Source: UBA4416 sp963422675
GTDB lineage: Bacteria > Bacteroidota > Bacteroidia > B-17B0 > Aurantibacillaceae
Assembly (NCBI GenBank): GCA_963422675.2
Contig: CAXVYS010000025.1
Location: 62,001-126,000, forward strand
Reading direction: 5' to 3'
DNA: 64,000 nucleotides
Shown: positions 1 through 8,406 of the stretch, piece by piece
How the letters are laid out: every line of letters starts with the position of its first letter
Numbering within the stretch: position 1 is the first letter of the stretch
The notes under the pieces: model-generated
Databases searched by the model: none
What the model was told of the DNA's origin: nothing
What the model saw: the letters and a program-made list of their open reading frames with translations, nothing else
Made by a program: the position numbers and the translations under genes

Positions 1-1053
1 ATTTACCATAAATGTAGCGGGGTTAACAGCATTGGTACACCCGTTGGGTGACGTAGCAAATACACTGTAAGTAGTGGTTACACCCGGGCTTGCTTTAACG
101 GTTGAAGCACTCACAGAACTTAAGCCCGAAGCAGGAGACCAGGTATAAGAACTGGCAGCACCCACAGATAAACTCAAACTGTCTCCCTGGCATATTACAT
201 TTGAAGCAGTTCCTGAGCTCACAGCAATAGCAGGCATAGGATTTACGTTTACAGTAACGGTGTTTGAATTATTACAGGTTCCTATAGAGCCTGTTACGGT
301 ATACGTTGTTGTAACACTTGGGTTAACTACAACTACTGAACCCGTTCCTGAACTTAAACCCTGGGCGGGAGTCCAGGTATAGGTGTTATTACCATTTGCT
401 GTAAGGGTAGCGGAAGTTCCTGCACAAATAGTGGAAGTAGAAGTACTCGTAATAGTTGGAATAGTGGAATAATTAATAGTAATACGAATGTGATCTATAT
501 TTGTGCTTGGCAATAACATTAATAAACCAGTTAACCTTGCGGAAATAGCTGCACCAAAACCCGGAGCATTAATATCTGCCGGTGTCCAGGTTGTGCCCCA
601 CAAATCATTTGGTCCTCCATAGGTTTCATAGGCACTGTTAAAAATAGGCCAGTAATTATTCGATGCTTTGTCTGTTCCTACAAACACCCCACCTTTCATA
701 ATCCTTACCGAATTGTCCTCTATTTTAGACAGTAAATTGATACCTCCGCTTAAACGTTGTATATCTAACTGAATCCCTTTGATAATACCATTAGGTGGGA
801 TAGTGAAATTAAACCCTGAAGCCGATAGGTATTTTGTAGGAGAGGTACTTAATAAGGTTAATACAAACCCACTTGTAGCATATGAACCATCCGATAATTT
901 TGCAGAACCTGCATTCACCCAAGGCTGATCACCCGGAAGTACTGCTCCTGAAAAAAGTGTACCATTATTTGGCCCTTGCGTAATACATTGAGCGTATAAT
1001 GTTGTTTTATAAAAACAATTCAAAAGTAAGATTAAGAGTATAATTTTTTTCAT
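1..1053 (-). CDS. Secreted Ig/PKD-like repeat protein, N-terminal part (cut by window edge)
   Basis: The minus-strand frame is open from an ATG at 1053 to the window edge (351 codons, no stop), so only the N-terminal part is present. It starts with a signal peptide (MKKIILLILLL, cleavage near LYAQ). The middle part resembles the T9SS-protein adhesive region that describes name/orientation of secreted products. From about residue 195 there are at least two Ig-like repeats of about 85 residues, each with a conserved Cys-x-Gly start (CAGTSATL, CQGDSLSL), a TWTPA/TWSPA core and a TTTYTV/TTTYSV strand. Such repeats are typical of large type IX secreted surface proteins in Bacteroidota; a C-terminal sorting domain would lie outside the window. 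Role: probably cell-surface or extracellular, exact function unknown. Confidence 0.8.
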   Translation of the reverse strand, partial: MKKIILLILLLNCFYKTTLYAQCITQGPNNGTLFSGAVLPGDQPWVNAGSAKLSDGSYATSGFVLTLLSTSPTKYLSASGFNFTIPPNGIIKGIQLDIQRLSGGINLLSKIEDNSVRIMKGGVFVGTDKASNNYWPIFNSAYETYGGPNDLWGTTWTPADINAPGFGAAISARLTGLLMLLPSTNIDHIRITINYSTIPTITSTSTSTICAGTSATLTANGNNTYTWTPAQGLSSGTGSVVVVNPSVTTTYTVTGSIGTCNNSNTVTVNVNPMPAIAVSSGTASNVICQGDSLSLSVGAASSYTWSPASGLSSVSASTVKASPGVTTTYSVFATSPNGCTNAVNPATFMVN

Positions 1054-1588
1054 ATCGTGTGATTTTAAAATAGTTAAACATCTGTTTATATTATTCATTA
1101 CATTTTTTCAATTGATATGAGAGGGATTCGGGGTCATTTTTAACGTACAATGTTTGTCTTTAGCAACTGTACTTCAAATTCTCTTTGGTAAAGCTCGGAA
1201 TATTAATTAAGCCACAATAGTGAGTAAATACGCTTTTTTTATAGTAGAACTACCATACGCTATTTCGTAATTTTACTGGTGGAATTAAGACATTAATTCA
1301 TTATTTTAATTTAAACACACCGAAAAAATATTAAAAGGAGGCTAAATGTACTCTAAAAATAATATCCTCAAATTCAATTTGTTACATTAATTTATGATGT
1401 TTTCTTTGTGAGTTTATTTTTATATCGTAATTTTACGATATAATTAATTAGTCTAAGTTTATAACTGAATAAAAAAAAAGAGTATGTTATTGAGAATTTA
1501 TTAACAGGAGTATGTGAGTAGAATTCAAAAATTTATTTAATAATTCCTATAGCATAATTGTAAAAAACAAAAAGGGTAGATTCAATAA
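1054..1588. other. Divergent intergenic region upstream of arsR
   Basis: AT-rich non-coding stretch between the divergently transcribed secreted protein and the arsenic operon. The only clear element is the promoter with inverted repeat at 1405-1442. A half-site-like TTTCGTAATTTTAC occurs near 1263-1276, which might be a second weak ArsR site. I see no open reading frame worth calling and no RNA gene. Confidence 0.6.
1405..1442 (+). promoter_or_regulatory. arsR promoter with overlapping ArsR-type operator
   Basis: A -33-like TTTG (1405-1408) is followed after 19 bases by TAATTTTAC (1428-1436), matching the Bacteroidota promoter layout TTTG-N19..21-TAnnTTTG. A perfect inverted repeat with 10-base arms TATATCGTAA (1421-1430) and TTACGATATA (1433-1442), separated by TT, covers the -7 box. 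This geometry is what a repressor needs to block transcription, and the next gene encodes an ArsR repressor. Assignment to ArsR is inference from position. Confidence 0.7.
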
Positions 1589-1621
1589 ATGTGGCTTAGA
1601 ATATCAAAAAATAACAGAACC

Positions 1622-1951
1622 ATGGGAACAACCAAAACAGAAGAATTTACCATTAAAGATAATAAAATTGCAAAGTATGCGAAAGCATTGGCACACCCTG
1701 CAAGAGTAGCCATCTTACAATTACTTATTAAAAAACAAGCTTGTATTTGTGGTGATATTGTAGATGAATTACCTCTTTCTCAAAGTACCGTATCGCAACA
1801 TTTAAAAGAGTTAAAAGAAGCCGGATTAATTAAGGGTGATATTGAAGGTGCTAAAGTGTGTTATTGCATAGACGAAAAAGAATGGGAACATGCCAAAACG
1901 TATTTGAATACCTTGTTTGAATCGTACACTAATAAAAATAAATGCTGCTAA
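1622..1951 (+). CDS. arsR: ArsR-family metalloregulatory repressor
   Basis: A 109-residue winged-helix repressor that should bind the operator upstream and release it on As(III)/Sb(III). From the ATG at 1622, residues 20-35 carry the typical ALAHPARVAILQLL opening, the metal-site motif ACIC (Cys41, Cys43) lies at the start of the DNA-contacting helices, and SQSTVSQHLKELKEAGLI (about 53-70) is the recognition helix. Further Cys at 80, 82 and a Cys-Cys C-terminus could also bind metal. An in-frame ATG at 1589 adds 11 residues unlike the family (MWLRISKNNRT), so I prefer 1622. First gene of an arsenic operon; DUF6428, phosphatase and Acr3 follow. Confidence 0.85.
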   Translation: MGTTKTEEFTIKDNKIAKYAKALAHPARVAILQLLIKKQACICGDIVDELPLSQSTVSQHLKELKEAGLIKGDIEGAKVCYCIDEKEWEHAKTYLNTLFESYTNKNKCC

Positions 1952-2007
1952 AAAAATTTAATCAAATATATCGTTAAATAGCGATTAATAATTTAAAAAA
2001 CAAAGCC

Positions 2008-2481
2008 ATGAAACTATCAGAAGTAAAAAATCATTTAAGCACAGCAGAAGCTGTAAGCTTTATATTATCTAATGGTACACCAGTACCCGAACACTTTCAT
2101 GTTACGGAAGTAGGCGTCATCACTAAACATTTTATCGATTGCGGAGGAACCGTACGACATGAAAAAGTGGCCAACTTTCAATTGTGGAATGCCAATGATT
2201 TAGAACATCGTTTAAAACCACAAAAACTGCTTAACATCATTGCCTTATCAGAAAAAGTATTAGGTATGGAAGATCTCGACATTGAAGTGGAGTATCAAAG
2301 TGATACCATTGGCAAGTATAGCTTAGGCTTTAACGGTAAAGAATTTGTTTTAGAAACCAAACAAACCAATTGCCTGGCAAGTGATACCTGTGGGACTTCT
2401 GCAAATAAATCAAGCATAAATTTAAGCGAATTGCAAAACGAGAAACAAAGTTGCTGTACCCCGGGCGGCGGATGTTGTTAA
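2008..2481 (+). CDS. DUF6428 family protein, arsenic operon
   Basis: 157-residue cytosolic protein without signal peptide. I recognise it as the DUF6428 type usually found in Bacteroidota arsenic operons next to arsR and acr3; its biochemical role is not established. The N-terminal domain (MKLSEVKNHL...) contains the conserved PEHFHVTEVG and GGTVRHEKVANFQLW stretches. The C-terminal tail is Cys-rich (Cys at NCLASDTCG and terminal CCTPGGGCC), suggesting binding of soft metal or As(III). It sits 56 bases after arsR and 47 bases before the phosphatase gene. A possible arsenite chaperone or sensor is inference. Confidence 0.75.
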   Translation: MKLSEVKNHLSTAEAVSFILSNGTPVPEHFHVTEVGVITKHFIDCGGTVRHEKVANFQLWNANDLEHRLKPQKLLNIIALSEKVLGMEDLDIEVEYQSDTIGKYSLGFNGKEFVLETKQTNCLASDTCGTSANKSSINLSELQNEKQSCCTPGGGCC

Positions 2482-2528
2482 TTTATGAGCATAAAACAAA
2501 TGAATAAATTAAAAAATAATTCAAAGTG

Positions 2529-3143
2529 ATGTTTCCATTCATACAATCCTACTGCGATCATTTATCAAAGGAATTTGATCTGATTCCAAAAGAGAGAAAA
2601 AAACTCCTGGAAAAGATCACTTATTATATCAGTCAGAAAAACCAATTGAACGAGCCTGTTCAATTGGTTTATATCTGTACACATAATTCCAGACGAAGTC
2701 ATTTCGGCCAGGTTTGGGCTCAGGTTGCCGCTCATTATTATAAGGTGACTCGTGTAACTGCTTATTCGGGAGGCACAGAAGCAACTGCATTTAATATCAA
2801 TGCCATCGATGCGTTGAAAAGAGCAGGTTTTGAAATAACACCCATTTCTGTTGAGAAAAACTCCACTTACCATGTCTCTTTTGCTGAGAATACAGAACCT
2901 ATTCTCTGTTATTCAAAAGTGTATAACGATTCTGAAAATCCACAGAAAGAATTTGCTGCGATTATGACCTGTAGCGAAGCTGAAGAGAATTGTCCTTTTA
3001 TTCCAGGTGCAGAATTAAGGGTCGGTACTACCTACGAGGATCCAAAAAGATTTGATAACACCCCTTTACAGGATGCTGCTTACGATGAACGATGCAGACA
3101 AATAGCATTGGAAACACTTTACATATTTTCTAAATTAAACTAA
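2529..3143 (+). CDS. Arsenate reductase-like low-molecular-weight protein-tyrosine phosphatase
   Basis: 204 residues. The phosphatase P-loop CX5RS appears as CTHNSRRS (Cys50 to Ser57), the family site for thiolate attack on arsenate or phosphotyrosine. Downstream are the late cysteines of this arsenate-reductase-like group (IMTCSEAEENCP) and an aspartate motif EDPKRFDNTP, typical of the general acid loop. Expected reaction: reduction of arsenate to arsenite, feeding the efflux pump encoded next. A GTG directly before the ATG would add one residue; the ATG at 2529 is preferred. Spacing to acr3 is 8 bases, so co-transcription is near certain. Confidence 0.82.
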   Translation: MFPFIQSYCDHLSKEFDLIPKERKKLLEKITYYISQKNQLNEPVQLVYICTHNSRRSHFGQVWAQVAAHYYKVTRVTAYSGGTEATAFNINAIDALKRAGFEITPISVEKNSTYHVSFAENTEPILCYSKVYNDSENPQKEFAAIMTCSEAEENCPFIPGAELRVGTTYEDPKRFDNTPLQDAAYDERCRQIALETLYIFSKLN

Positions 3144-3151
3144 ACCCTACT

Positions 3152-4216
3152 ATGACTACTCATTGTGCACCGGCTGCAGAAAGAAAAAAATTAAGTTTCC
3201 TCGACCGATATTTAACCTTATGGATATTTTTAGCAATGGTTTTAGGCATTACCATTGGAAATTTGTTTCCTTCTTCTTCAACACTAATTAACTCCTTTTC
3301 CAGCGGTACCACTAATGTTCCATTGGCTATCGGTTTAATTCTGATGATGTACCCACCGCTGGCCAAAGTAAAGTATGAAAAAATGGGAGAAGTATTTCAC
3401 AATACAAAAGTACTGGGAGCTTCATTGTTCCTTAACTGGGTCATTGGGCCCATACTCATGTTTATACTCGCAATTTTATTTTTGCATCATTACCCGGAAT
3501 ATATGATTGGCTTAATTTTAATAGGGCTGGCAAGATGCATTGCCATGGTAGTGGTATGGAACGAATTAGCGGAAGGCGACAGAGAATATGCAGCAGGATT
3601 AATTGCCTTAAACAGTATTTTTCAGGTACTGTTGTATAGCGTGTATGCTTATTTTTTTATTACCATCCTACCACCGCTATTAGGAATGAAAGGATTAGAA
3701 GTACACATTACCATAAAAGAAATTGCAATCAGTGTTGGTACTTACCTTGGTATCCCGTTTTTAGCTGGGTTCCTTTTCCGTATAGTATTGATTCGATTAA
3801 AGGGACAAGAATGGTATGAAACCAGGTTTATTCCATTGATCTCCCCCATAACGTTAATCGCCCTTCTCTTTACCATCATTGTGATGTTTAGTTTAAAAGG
3901 GGCATTGATTGTGCAAATACCGCTTGATGTTCTTCGGATCTCAGTTCCTTTAGTCATCTATTTTGGAATCATGTTTTTTATCAGTTTTTATATAGGAAAA
4001 AAAATGGGAGCAGATTATTCCAAAAGCACGTCCATTGCCTTTACCGCAGCAGGTAACAATTTTGAATTAGCGATAGCCGTTGCCATAGGTGTATTTGGTA
4101 TTAATAGCGGACAGGCATTTGTTGGTGTCATCGGCCCATTGGTAGAAGTTCCTGCTTTAATCGCTTTGGTAAATGTGGCATTTTGGATCAGAAGAAAATA
4201 CTATCCGACGAAATAG
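3152..4216 (+). CDS. acr3: Acr3-family arsenite efflux permease
   Basis: 354 residues with about ten hydrophobic segments; an inner-membrane carrier exporting As(III), last gene of the operon. The family hallmark stretch around the essential TM4 cysteine is present (ARCIAMVVVWNELAEGD), as are the later FTAAGNNFELAIAVAIG and GPLVEVPALIALV motifs. The protein begins with MTTHCAPAAERKKLSFLDRYLTLW, which includes a cysteine near the N-terminus. It is read 8 bases after the phosphatase gene. The Acr3 assignment, rather than ArsB, rests on these motifs and on length. Confidence 0.92.
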   Translation: MTTHCAPAAERKKLSFLDRYLTLWIFLAMVLGITIGNLFPSSSTLINSFSSGTTNVPLAIGLILMMYPPLAKVKYEKMGEVFHNTKVLGASLFLNWVIGPILMFILAILFLHHYPEYMIGLILIGLARCIAMVVVWNELAEGDREYAAGLIALNSIFQVLLYSVYAYFFITILPPLLGMKGLEVHITIKEIAISVGTYLGIPFLAGFLFRIVLIRLKGQEWYETRFIPLISPITLIALLFTIIVMFSLKGALIVQIPLDVLRISVPLVIYFGIMFFISFYIGKKMGADYSKSTSIAFTAAGNNFELAIAVAIGVFGINSGQAFVGVIGPLVEVPALIALVNVAFWIRRKYYPTK

Positions 4217-4571
4217 TTTAACAGATTATCTTTTCGCGAAATTCTGTGGAAATAAACAAAGATTCATTCTTCGGTTTTTTGATAATGTTGTCTGATGGGT
4301 GCTCGGGCATTATTTAGATACAGTGCCTAAAAAGAGCTCTATTTTTAGGTCGAAAAGCTAAAAAATTGTGTTGTTTATCGAAAATCAAATTAGCCTGCCC
4401 TACCCGTTTTATCGGTTCATCTAAATTCGGAGAAAAACACCCCTTCTGAGTTCCCCTTGTATCAAGGAAAAGTAAAATAATATGGAAAAAATCTGACGGA
4501 AACTTGTAAAACATATTTAGTTTCCATAGTTTTACGAAAAATATTGATGAACCTTCCGTATATGTATTGCC
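4217..4571. other. Intergenic region between acr3 and the AraC gene
   Basis: No credible gene; the one frame open on the minus strand (4314-4514) reads as low-complexity antisense. No strong terminator hairpin follows acr3. The right end holds the operator-promoter at 4498-4535. Confidence 0.5.
4498..4535 (+). promoter_or_regulatory. Promoter with embedded inverted-repeat operator (copy 1)
   Basis: GGAAACT (4498-4504) and AGTTTCC (4519-4525) form an inverted repeat with a 14-base spacer. It is built into a promoter: TTG (4504-4506), 20 bases, TAGTTTTAC (4527-4535). The AraC start codon lies 36 bases after the -7 box. The same arrangement with identical spacing recurs at 16528-16565. The arm sequence resembles operators of TetR-type repressors in Bacteroidota, but no TetR gene is in the window, so the cognate repressor is unknown. 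Confidence 0.65.
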
Positions 4572-5447
4572 ATGAATAATACTTTACAACATAAATTCTC
4601 TGATATTGTTTCAGATAAAAAAAATTTAGAATTACACGTTGGTCTTTGTGCTAAACCTCCGCAACATTTTAATATCTATGACGCAAGTCGTGCTGATTTT
4701 TTTTCAGTAACTCTTTTAATACATGGTGAAGTAAATATAAAACTGAACTTAAAAGAAAAGAACATTAAAAAGAACAGCATCCTGTTTCTCCCACCTAACA
4801 CGGTAAAGCAGCTTATTGATAAAACGGATGATGTTCAATTATACGCCGTTGTATTTACTTCCAAATTTTTATTGAGCATTGGTATTCAAAAACATGAGAT
4901 CGAGATGATCGATTTTAGTTCAAGAAATAACGATCGCATCATCACTCTAAGTGATGAGGAAATGCATACACTCAAAAAAATTATTGAAGATCTTAAAGAA
5001 AAAACCGATCACGTTCTTGAACATCCCTTTGGCGAAAACATTGTACAGTACACGTTTCGCATCTTTTTATCCGAAATGGGAGCCATAGGTGTTAAATATA
5101 ATGTTCAAAATAAAAATAAAAGTTTACGCAAACAAGACCTCGTTTCTCAGTTTGCAAACCTGGTTAATCTTCATTTTAAAGAACACCGTACGGTAAAATA
5201 TTATGCTGATTTACTAGCCATCACTCCAAAATACCTTACAGAAATTGTTCATGAAGTAACCGGAGAATCTGCCAGCGTGATCATTGATGAAAAAGTAATG
5301 TATGAAGCCAAAGTTTTATTACACGACCCAAGGCTAACAATAGCGCAGATCGCAGACGTTCTTCATTTTTCAGATCAATCCTTTTTAGGAAAATTTTTCA
5401 AACGTCATCTTGGCCTTTCTCCATCAGAATATCGAAGTCATAGTTAA
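4572..5447 (+). CDS. AraC-family transcriptional regulator
   Basis: 291 residues: an N-terminal cupin-like sensing domain (about 20-140; HFNIYDASRADFFSVTLLIHGEV) and a C-terminal double helix-turn-helix domain (about 190-290) with the typical ITPKYLTEIVHEVTGES and TIAQIADVLHFSDQSFLGKF stretches, ending SPSEYRSHS. It is expressed from the operator-promoter just upstream and lies 110 bases before the MarR gene that opens the lipid operon. It may control that operon or a distant target; ligand unknown. Confidence 0.85.
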   Translation: MNNTLQHKFSDIVSDKKNLELHVGLCAKPPQHFNIYDASRADFFSVTLLIHGEVNIKLNLKEKNIKKNSILFLPPNTVKQLIDKTDDVQLYAVVFTSKFLLSIGIQKHEIEMIDFSSRNNDRIITLSDEEMHTLKKIIEDLKEKTDHVLEHPFGENIVQYTFRIFLSEMGAIGVKYNVQNKNKSLRKQDLVSQFANLVNLHFKEHRTVKYYADLLAITPKYLTEIVHEVTGESASVIIDEKVMYEAKVLLHDPRLTIAQIADVLHFSDQSFLGKFFKRHLGLSPSEYRSHS

Positions 5448-5529
5448 ACAACCTCTCTTTTGACCAATTCTACCGAAGTATAGACCTTTATTAAAATGAT
5501 ATACTAACGGACATTTGCACCATCAATAG

Positions 5530-5541
5530 TTGATTAATCAA
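5530..5541. promoter_or_regulatory. Candidate MarR operator
   Basis: Perfect 12-base palindrome TTGATTAATCAA, 16 bases before the MarR start codon. MarR proteins commonly bind palindromes of the TTGnnnnnnCAA kind and repress their own operon. The match in form and position suggests an autoregulatory site; binding is not shown. Confidence 0.5.
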
Positions 5542-5557
5542 TTTAATTAAACTTTTA

Positions 5558-6046
5558 ATGATCGCAAAAGAAAAAAGTCATCTGGGAGCATCCATCGTCC
5601 GTACCGGAAGAATACTGATCAACAGTATTAACAGCCACTTTCAGGCCATAGGCACCAACATCACCTTTGAGCAACTCGAAGTGCTCATCCACATTGCCAC
5701 CAATCCGGAAAAGAAAATTATTCAAACCGATCTTGCTATACTCATGCAAAAAAATAAATCGGGTGTATTGAGAACTATTGATGTTCTCGAAAAAAAAGAA
5801 TACGTAAAGCGTACACCTGTTCCGGGAGACAGAAGAAAAAATGTGATAGAAGCCACTGAAGAAGGCTATACTATTGCTAAAGCTGCCATCGAGACTTTTC
5901 AAAAAATTGAACATGAATACATGAAGAAAATAAATAAAGAAGATGTATTAATATGCACTCGGGTATTAGATACGATTAAAAACGAATGCAGACCAAGTGA
6001 AGCAGAGGTTTGCGAAACTAAAAAACCTACACTCGCTCATATATAA
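5558..6046 (+). CDS. MarR-family transcriptional regulator
   Basis: 162 residues with the MarR winged-helix layout: dimer helix at the N-terminus (IVRTGRILINSINSHF), a recognition region TDLAILMQKNKSGVLRTIDVLE (about 65-90) and the wing YVKRTPVPGDRRKNVIEAT, where the DxR motif (GDRRKN) is diagnostic. It is 18 bases upstream of the serine palmitoyltransferase gene, so it most likely is the first gene of the sphingolipid/inositol-lipid operon and probably its regulator. Ligand unknown; a lipid or fatty-acid signal would be plausible but is inference. Confidence 0.87.
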   Translation: MIAKEKSHLGASIVRTGRILINSINSHFQAIGTNITFEQLEVLIHIATNPEKKIIQTDLAILMQKNKSGVLRTIDVLEKKEYVKRTPVPGDRRKNVIEATEEGYTIAKAAIETFQKIEHEYMKKINKEDVLICTRVLDTIKNECRPSEAEVCETKKPTLAHI

Positions 6047-6064
6047 ATCATTAAACCAACTTAT

Positions 6065-7270
6065 ATGAAAAACATATACGCACAGAGAAAACTACAATCT
6101 GATAAAAGGCCGGAAGAAGCCAGAAGAGCTGATATATACCCCTACTTCCGTCCGATCTCCTCCGATCAGGATACGATCGTAAAAATTAATAATAAAGATA
6201 TTTTGATGTTTGGCTCCAATAGTTATATGGGACTCACTAATCATCCTTACATCAAAGAGCAGGCAAAAAAAGCAGTCGACAAATATGGTACAGGTTGCGC
6301 CGGTTCACGATTTTTAAATGGTACTCTCGATATCCATATTGAGTTGGAACAAAAACTGGCAAAATTCTTACATAAAGAAGACGCCCTGATCTTTAGTACA
6401 GGCTTTCAAACCAACCTGGGTGTAGTATCTTCTTTAACAGGAAGGCACGATTACATTATCATAGATGAATATGATCATGCATCGATTTATGAAGGCACAC
6501 GCCTTTCATTTTCAAAAGTGCTTAAGTTCAAACATAATGATATGGACAGCCTCGAAAAAATACTGGCTACACTTCCTCAGGAATCCATCAAATTAATTGT
6601 AGTGGATGGTGTGTTTAGTATGGAAGGTGATATTGCTGATCTCCCCGGTATTATTGGCCTTTGTGAAAAATACCAGGCAATGATTGCTGTCGATGATGCA
6701 CATTCTTTGGGCGTTTTAGGAAACCAGGGAAGAGGAACAGCCGATCATTTTAACCTTACTGATAAAACGGATATTGTGATAGGCACATTTAGTAAATCGT
6801 TGGCTTCCTTAGGGGGATTTGTTGCTGCCGATAAAGATGTAATTGAATACCTTAAACACAACGCACGCTCTCTTATATTCAGTGCCAGTGCTACACCGGC
6901 CTCTGTTGCCAGTGCTTCTGCCGCACTCGATATCATTCAAAATGAACCATGGCGTATAGAAACATTATGGGATAATACGAATTATACCTTAAAGTGTTTA
7001 AAAGAATCAGGTTTTGAAACCGGTCCCACACAAACACCTATCATTCCTATTTATGTGAGAGATGATTTAAAAACCTATCAAATGACCAAGATGTTACTTG
7101 ACGAACAGGTATTCGTAAATCCCGTGGTAACACCGGCTGTAAAGTCAGATGCCAGTCTCATCCGTTTTTCTTTAATGGCAACGCATACCAAACAACAAAT
7201 TGAATTTGCGATTGAAAAAATAAATAAGGTGGCTAAAAAATTAGACATCAAACAATTGGCTTCATTCTAA
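6065..7270 (+). CDS. spt: Serine palmitoyltransferase (alpha-oxoamine synthase family)
   Basis: 401 residues, a soluble PLP enzyme condensing serine with an acyl-CoA (or acyl-ACP) to a 3-keto-sphinganine. Family marks: glycine-rich GTGCAGSRFLNGT (about 75-87), substrate-stacking His138 in DEYDHAS, PLP-contacting Asp210/His213 in VDDAHSLGVLG, and the Schiff-base Lys244 in GTFSKSLASLGG. Related enzymes (KBL, ALAS, BioF) share these, but context (GNAT acyltransferase, SDR reductase, inositol-lipid genes) strongly supports SPT. In Bacteroidota SPT is a soluble homodimer. The short gaps to the genes on both sides (18 and 11 bases) indicate one transcript. Confidence 0.88.
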   Translation: MKNIYAQRKLQSDKRPEEARRADIYPYFRPISSDQDTIVKINNKDILMFGSNSYMGLTNHPYIKEQAKKAVDKYGTGCAGSRFLNGTLDIHIELEQKLAKFLHKEDALIFSTGFQTNLGVVSSLTGRHDYIIIDEYDHASIYEGTRLSFSKVLKFKHNDMDSLEKILATLPQESIKLIVVDGVFSMEGDIADLPGIIGLCEKYQAMIAVDDAHSLGVLGNQGRGTADHFNLTDKTDIVIGTFSKSLASLGGFVAADKDVIEYLKHNARSLIFSASATPASVASASAALDIIQNEPWRIETLWDNTNYTLKCLKESGFETGPTQTPIIPIYVRDDLKTYQMTKMLLDEQVFVNPVVTPAVKSDASLIRFSLMATHTKQQIEFAIEKINKVAKKLDIKQLASF

Positions 7271-7281
7271 ATTCCCCACGT

Positions 7282-8406
7282 ATGATCACTATTATACCAG
7301 CGTTAACAAAATCGGAGCTGAAACAATTTATTGATTTCCCACATGATCTCTATAAAGGCGATACCAATTATGTTCCTGAACTCTTCATCGCCCAGCGTGA
7401 TATGCTTACAAAAGGTAAACATCCTTCTTTAAAGCATATTAAGATTCAATTATTCCTGGCAAAAAAAGGAACTCAAATTGTTGGAAGGGTGGCAGCCATC
7501 GAAAACACGAACCACACGCTCTTTACCGGTGAAAGTGTTGGCTTCTTTGGATTCTTTGATGCCATTGAAGATTATGATGTAGCGAAAGCATTGCTAGATC
7601 ATGTGTCTGTTTGGGTAAAGAATAGAGGTTTAAAAGATATAATTGGTCCGGTTAATTTTTCAACCAACGACCCCTGCGGCTTATTAATCGATGGATTTGA
7701 TTTTCCGCCACAAGTCATGATGACCTACAACAAGTCCTATTACCAGGGCTTTATTGAAAAATACGGGTTTCATAAACGGATGGATCTCTTTTCATATTGG
7801 TTTAACAGCGATACAATTCCTCAAAGAGTACTCACACTTGCTAAAAATATTGAACACCGTTTAAACAAAAACGGAATTACCATCCGGCAGGTTAATCTTA
7901 AAAATTTTAAAGAGGAAGTTAAAAGCATCAAACGTATTTATAATGAAGCATGGGACAAAAACTGGGGTTTTATTCCCTTTACCGATGAAGAGTTTGATTA
8001 TGTTGCCAAAGACATGAAACTTATACTGGACGAGGAGTTTGTACATGTTGCGGAAAAAAATAATGAAGTCATCGGATTTTCTTTAGCACTCCCTAACATT
8101 AATGAAATTCAAAAAAATGTAACCAGAGGGAGATTGTTACCTACAGGAATATTTAAACTTCTTTTAAATAAATCAAAAATAAAATCCATCCGCGTTATAA
8201 CGTTAGGCGTGTTAGATGCCTACAGAACGCAGGGTATAGAGGCTTGCTTTTACACAAAAATAACAGAAGCCATTCAACGAAAAGGAATGATTGGTGGTGA
8301 AGCATCCTGGATATTGGAAAACAATGAAATGATGAACCGTGAATTACAAAATATCGGGAGCAAGATCTACAAAACGCACCGTCTTTACACTATGGGCATT
8401 AATTAA
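7282..8406 (+). CDS. GNAT-like N-acyltransferase, candidate bacterial ceramide synthase
   Basis: 374 residues, no signal peptide. It has a two-part GNAT-like fold: N-terminal half with LFLAKKGTQIVGRVAAIENT and GFFGFFDAIEDYDVAKALLDHV (acyl-CoA N-acyltransferase pattern), and a C-terminal half with FVHVAEKNNEVIGFSLALPNINEI and RVITLGVLDAYRTQGIEACFYTKI. The family is usually annotated only as N-acetyltransferase. Placed between SPT and the SDR reductase, it is in the position expected for the bacterial ceramide synthase: in Caulobacter the bCerS enzyme is also a GNAT-type protein encoded near spt and cerR. N-acylation of sphinganine is therefore the leading, unproven, role. Its stop overlaps the next start (TAATG). 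Confidence 0.75.
   Translation: MITIIPALTKSELKQFIDFPHDLYKGDTNYVPELFIAQRDMLTKGKHPSLKHIKIQLFLAKKGTQIVGRVAAIENTNHTLFTGESVGFFGFFDAIEDYDVAKALLDHVSVWVKNRGLKDIIGPVNFSTNDPCGLLIDGFDFPPQVMMTYNKSYYQGFIEKYGFHKRMDLFSYWFNSDTIPQRVLTLAKNIEHRLNKNGITIRQVNLKNFKEEVKSIKRIYNEAWDKNWGFIPFTDEEFDYVAKDMKLILDEEFVHVAEKNNEVIGFSLALPNINEIQKNVTRGRLLPTGIFKLLLNKSKIKSIRVITLGVLDAYRTQGIEACFYTKITEAIQRKGMIGGEASWILENNEMMNRELQNIGSKIYKTHRLYTMGIN

Noticed and set aside
4314..4514. Minus-strand frame between acr3 and AraC
   Set aside because: Low-complexity composition, no start context, and its right end overlaps the operator-promoter; likely chance.
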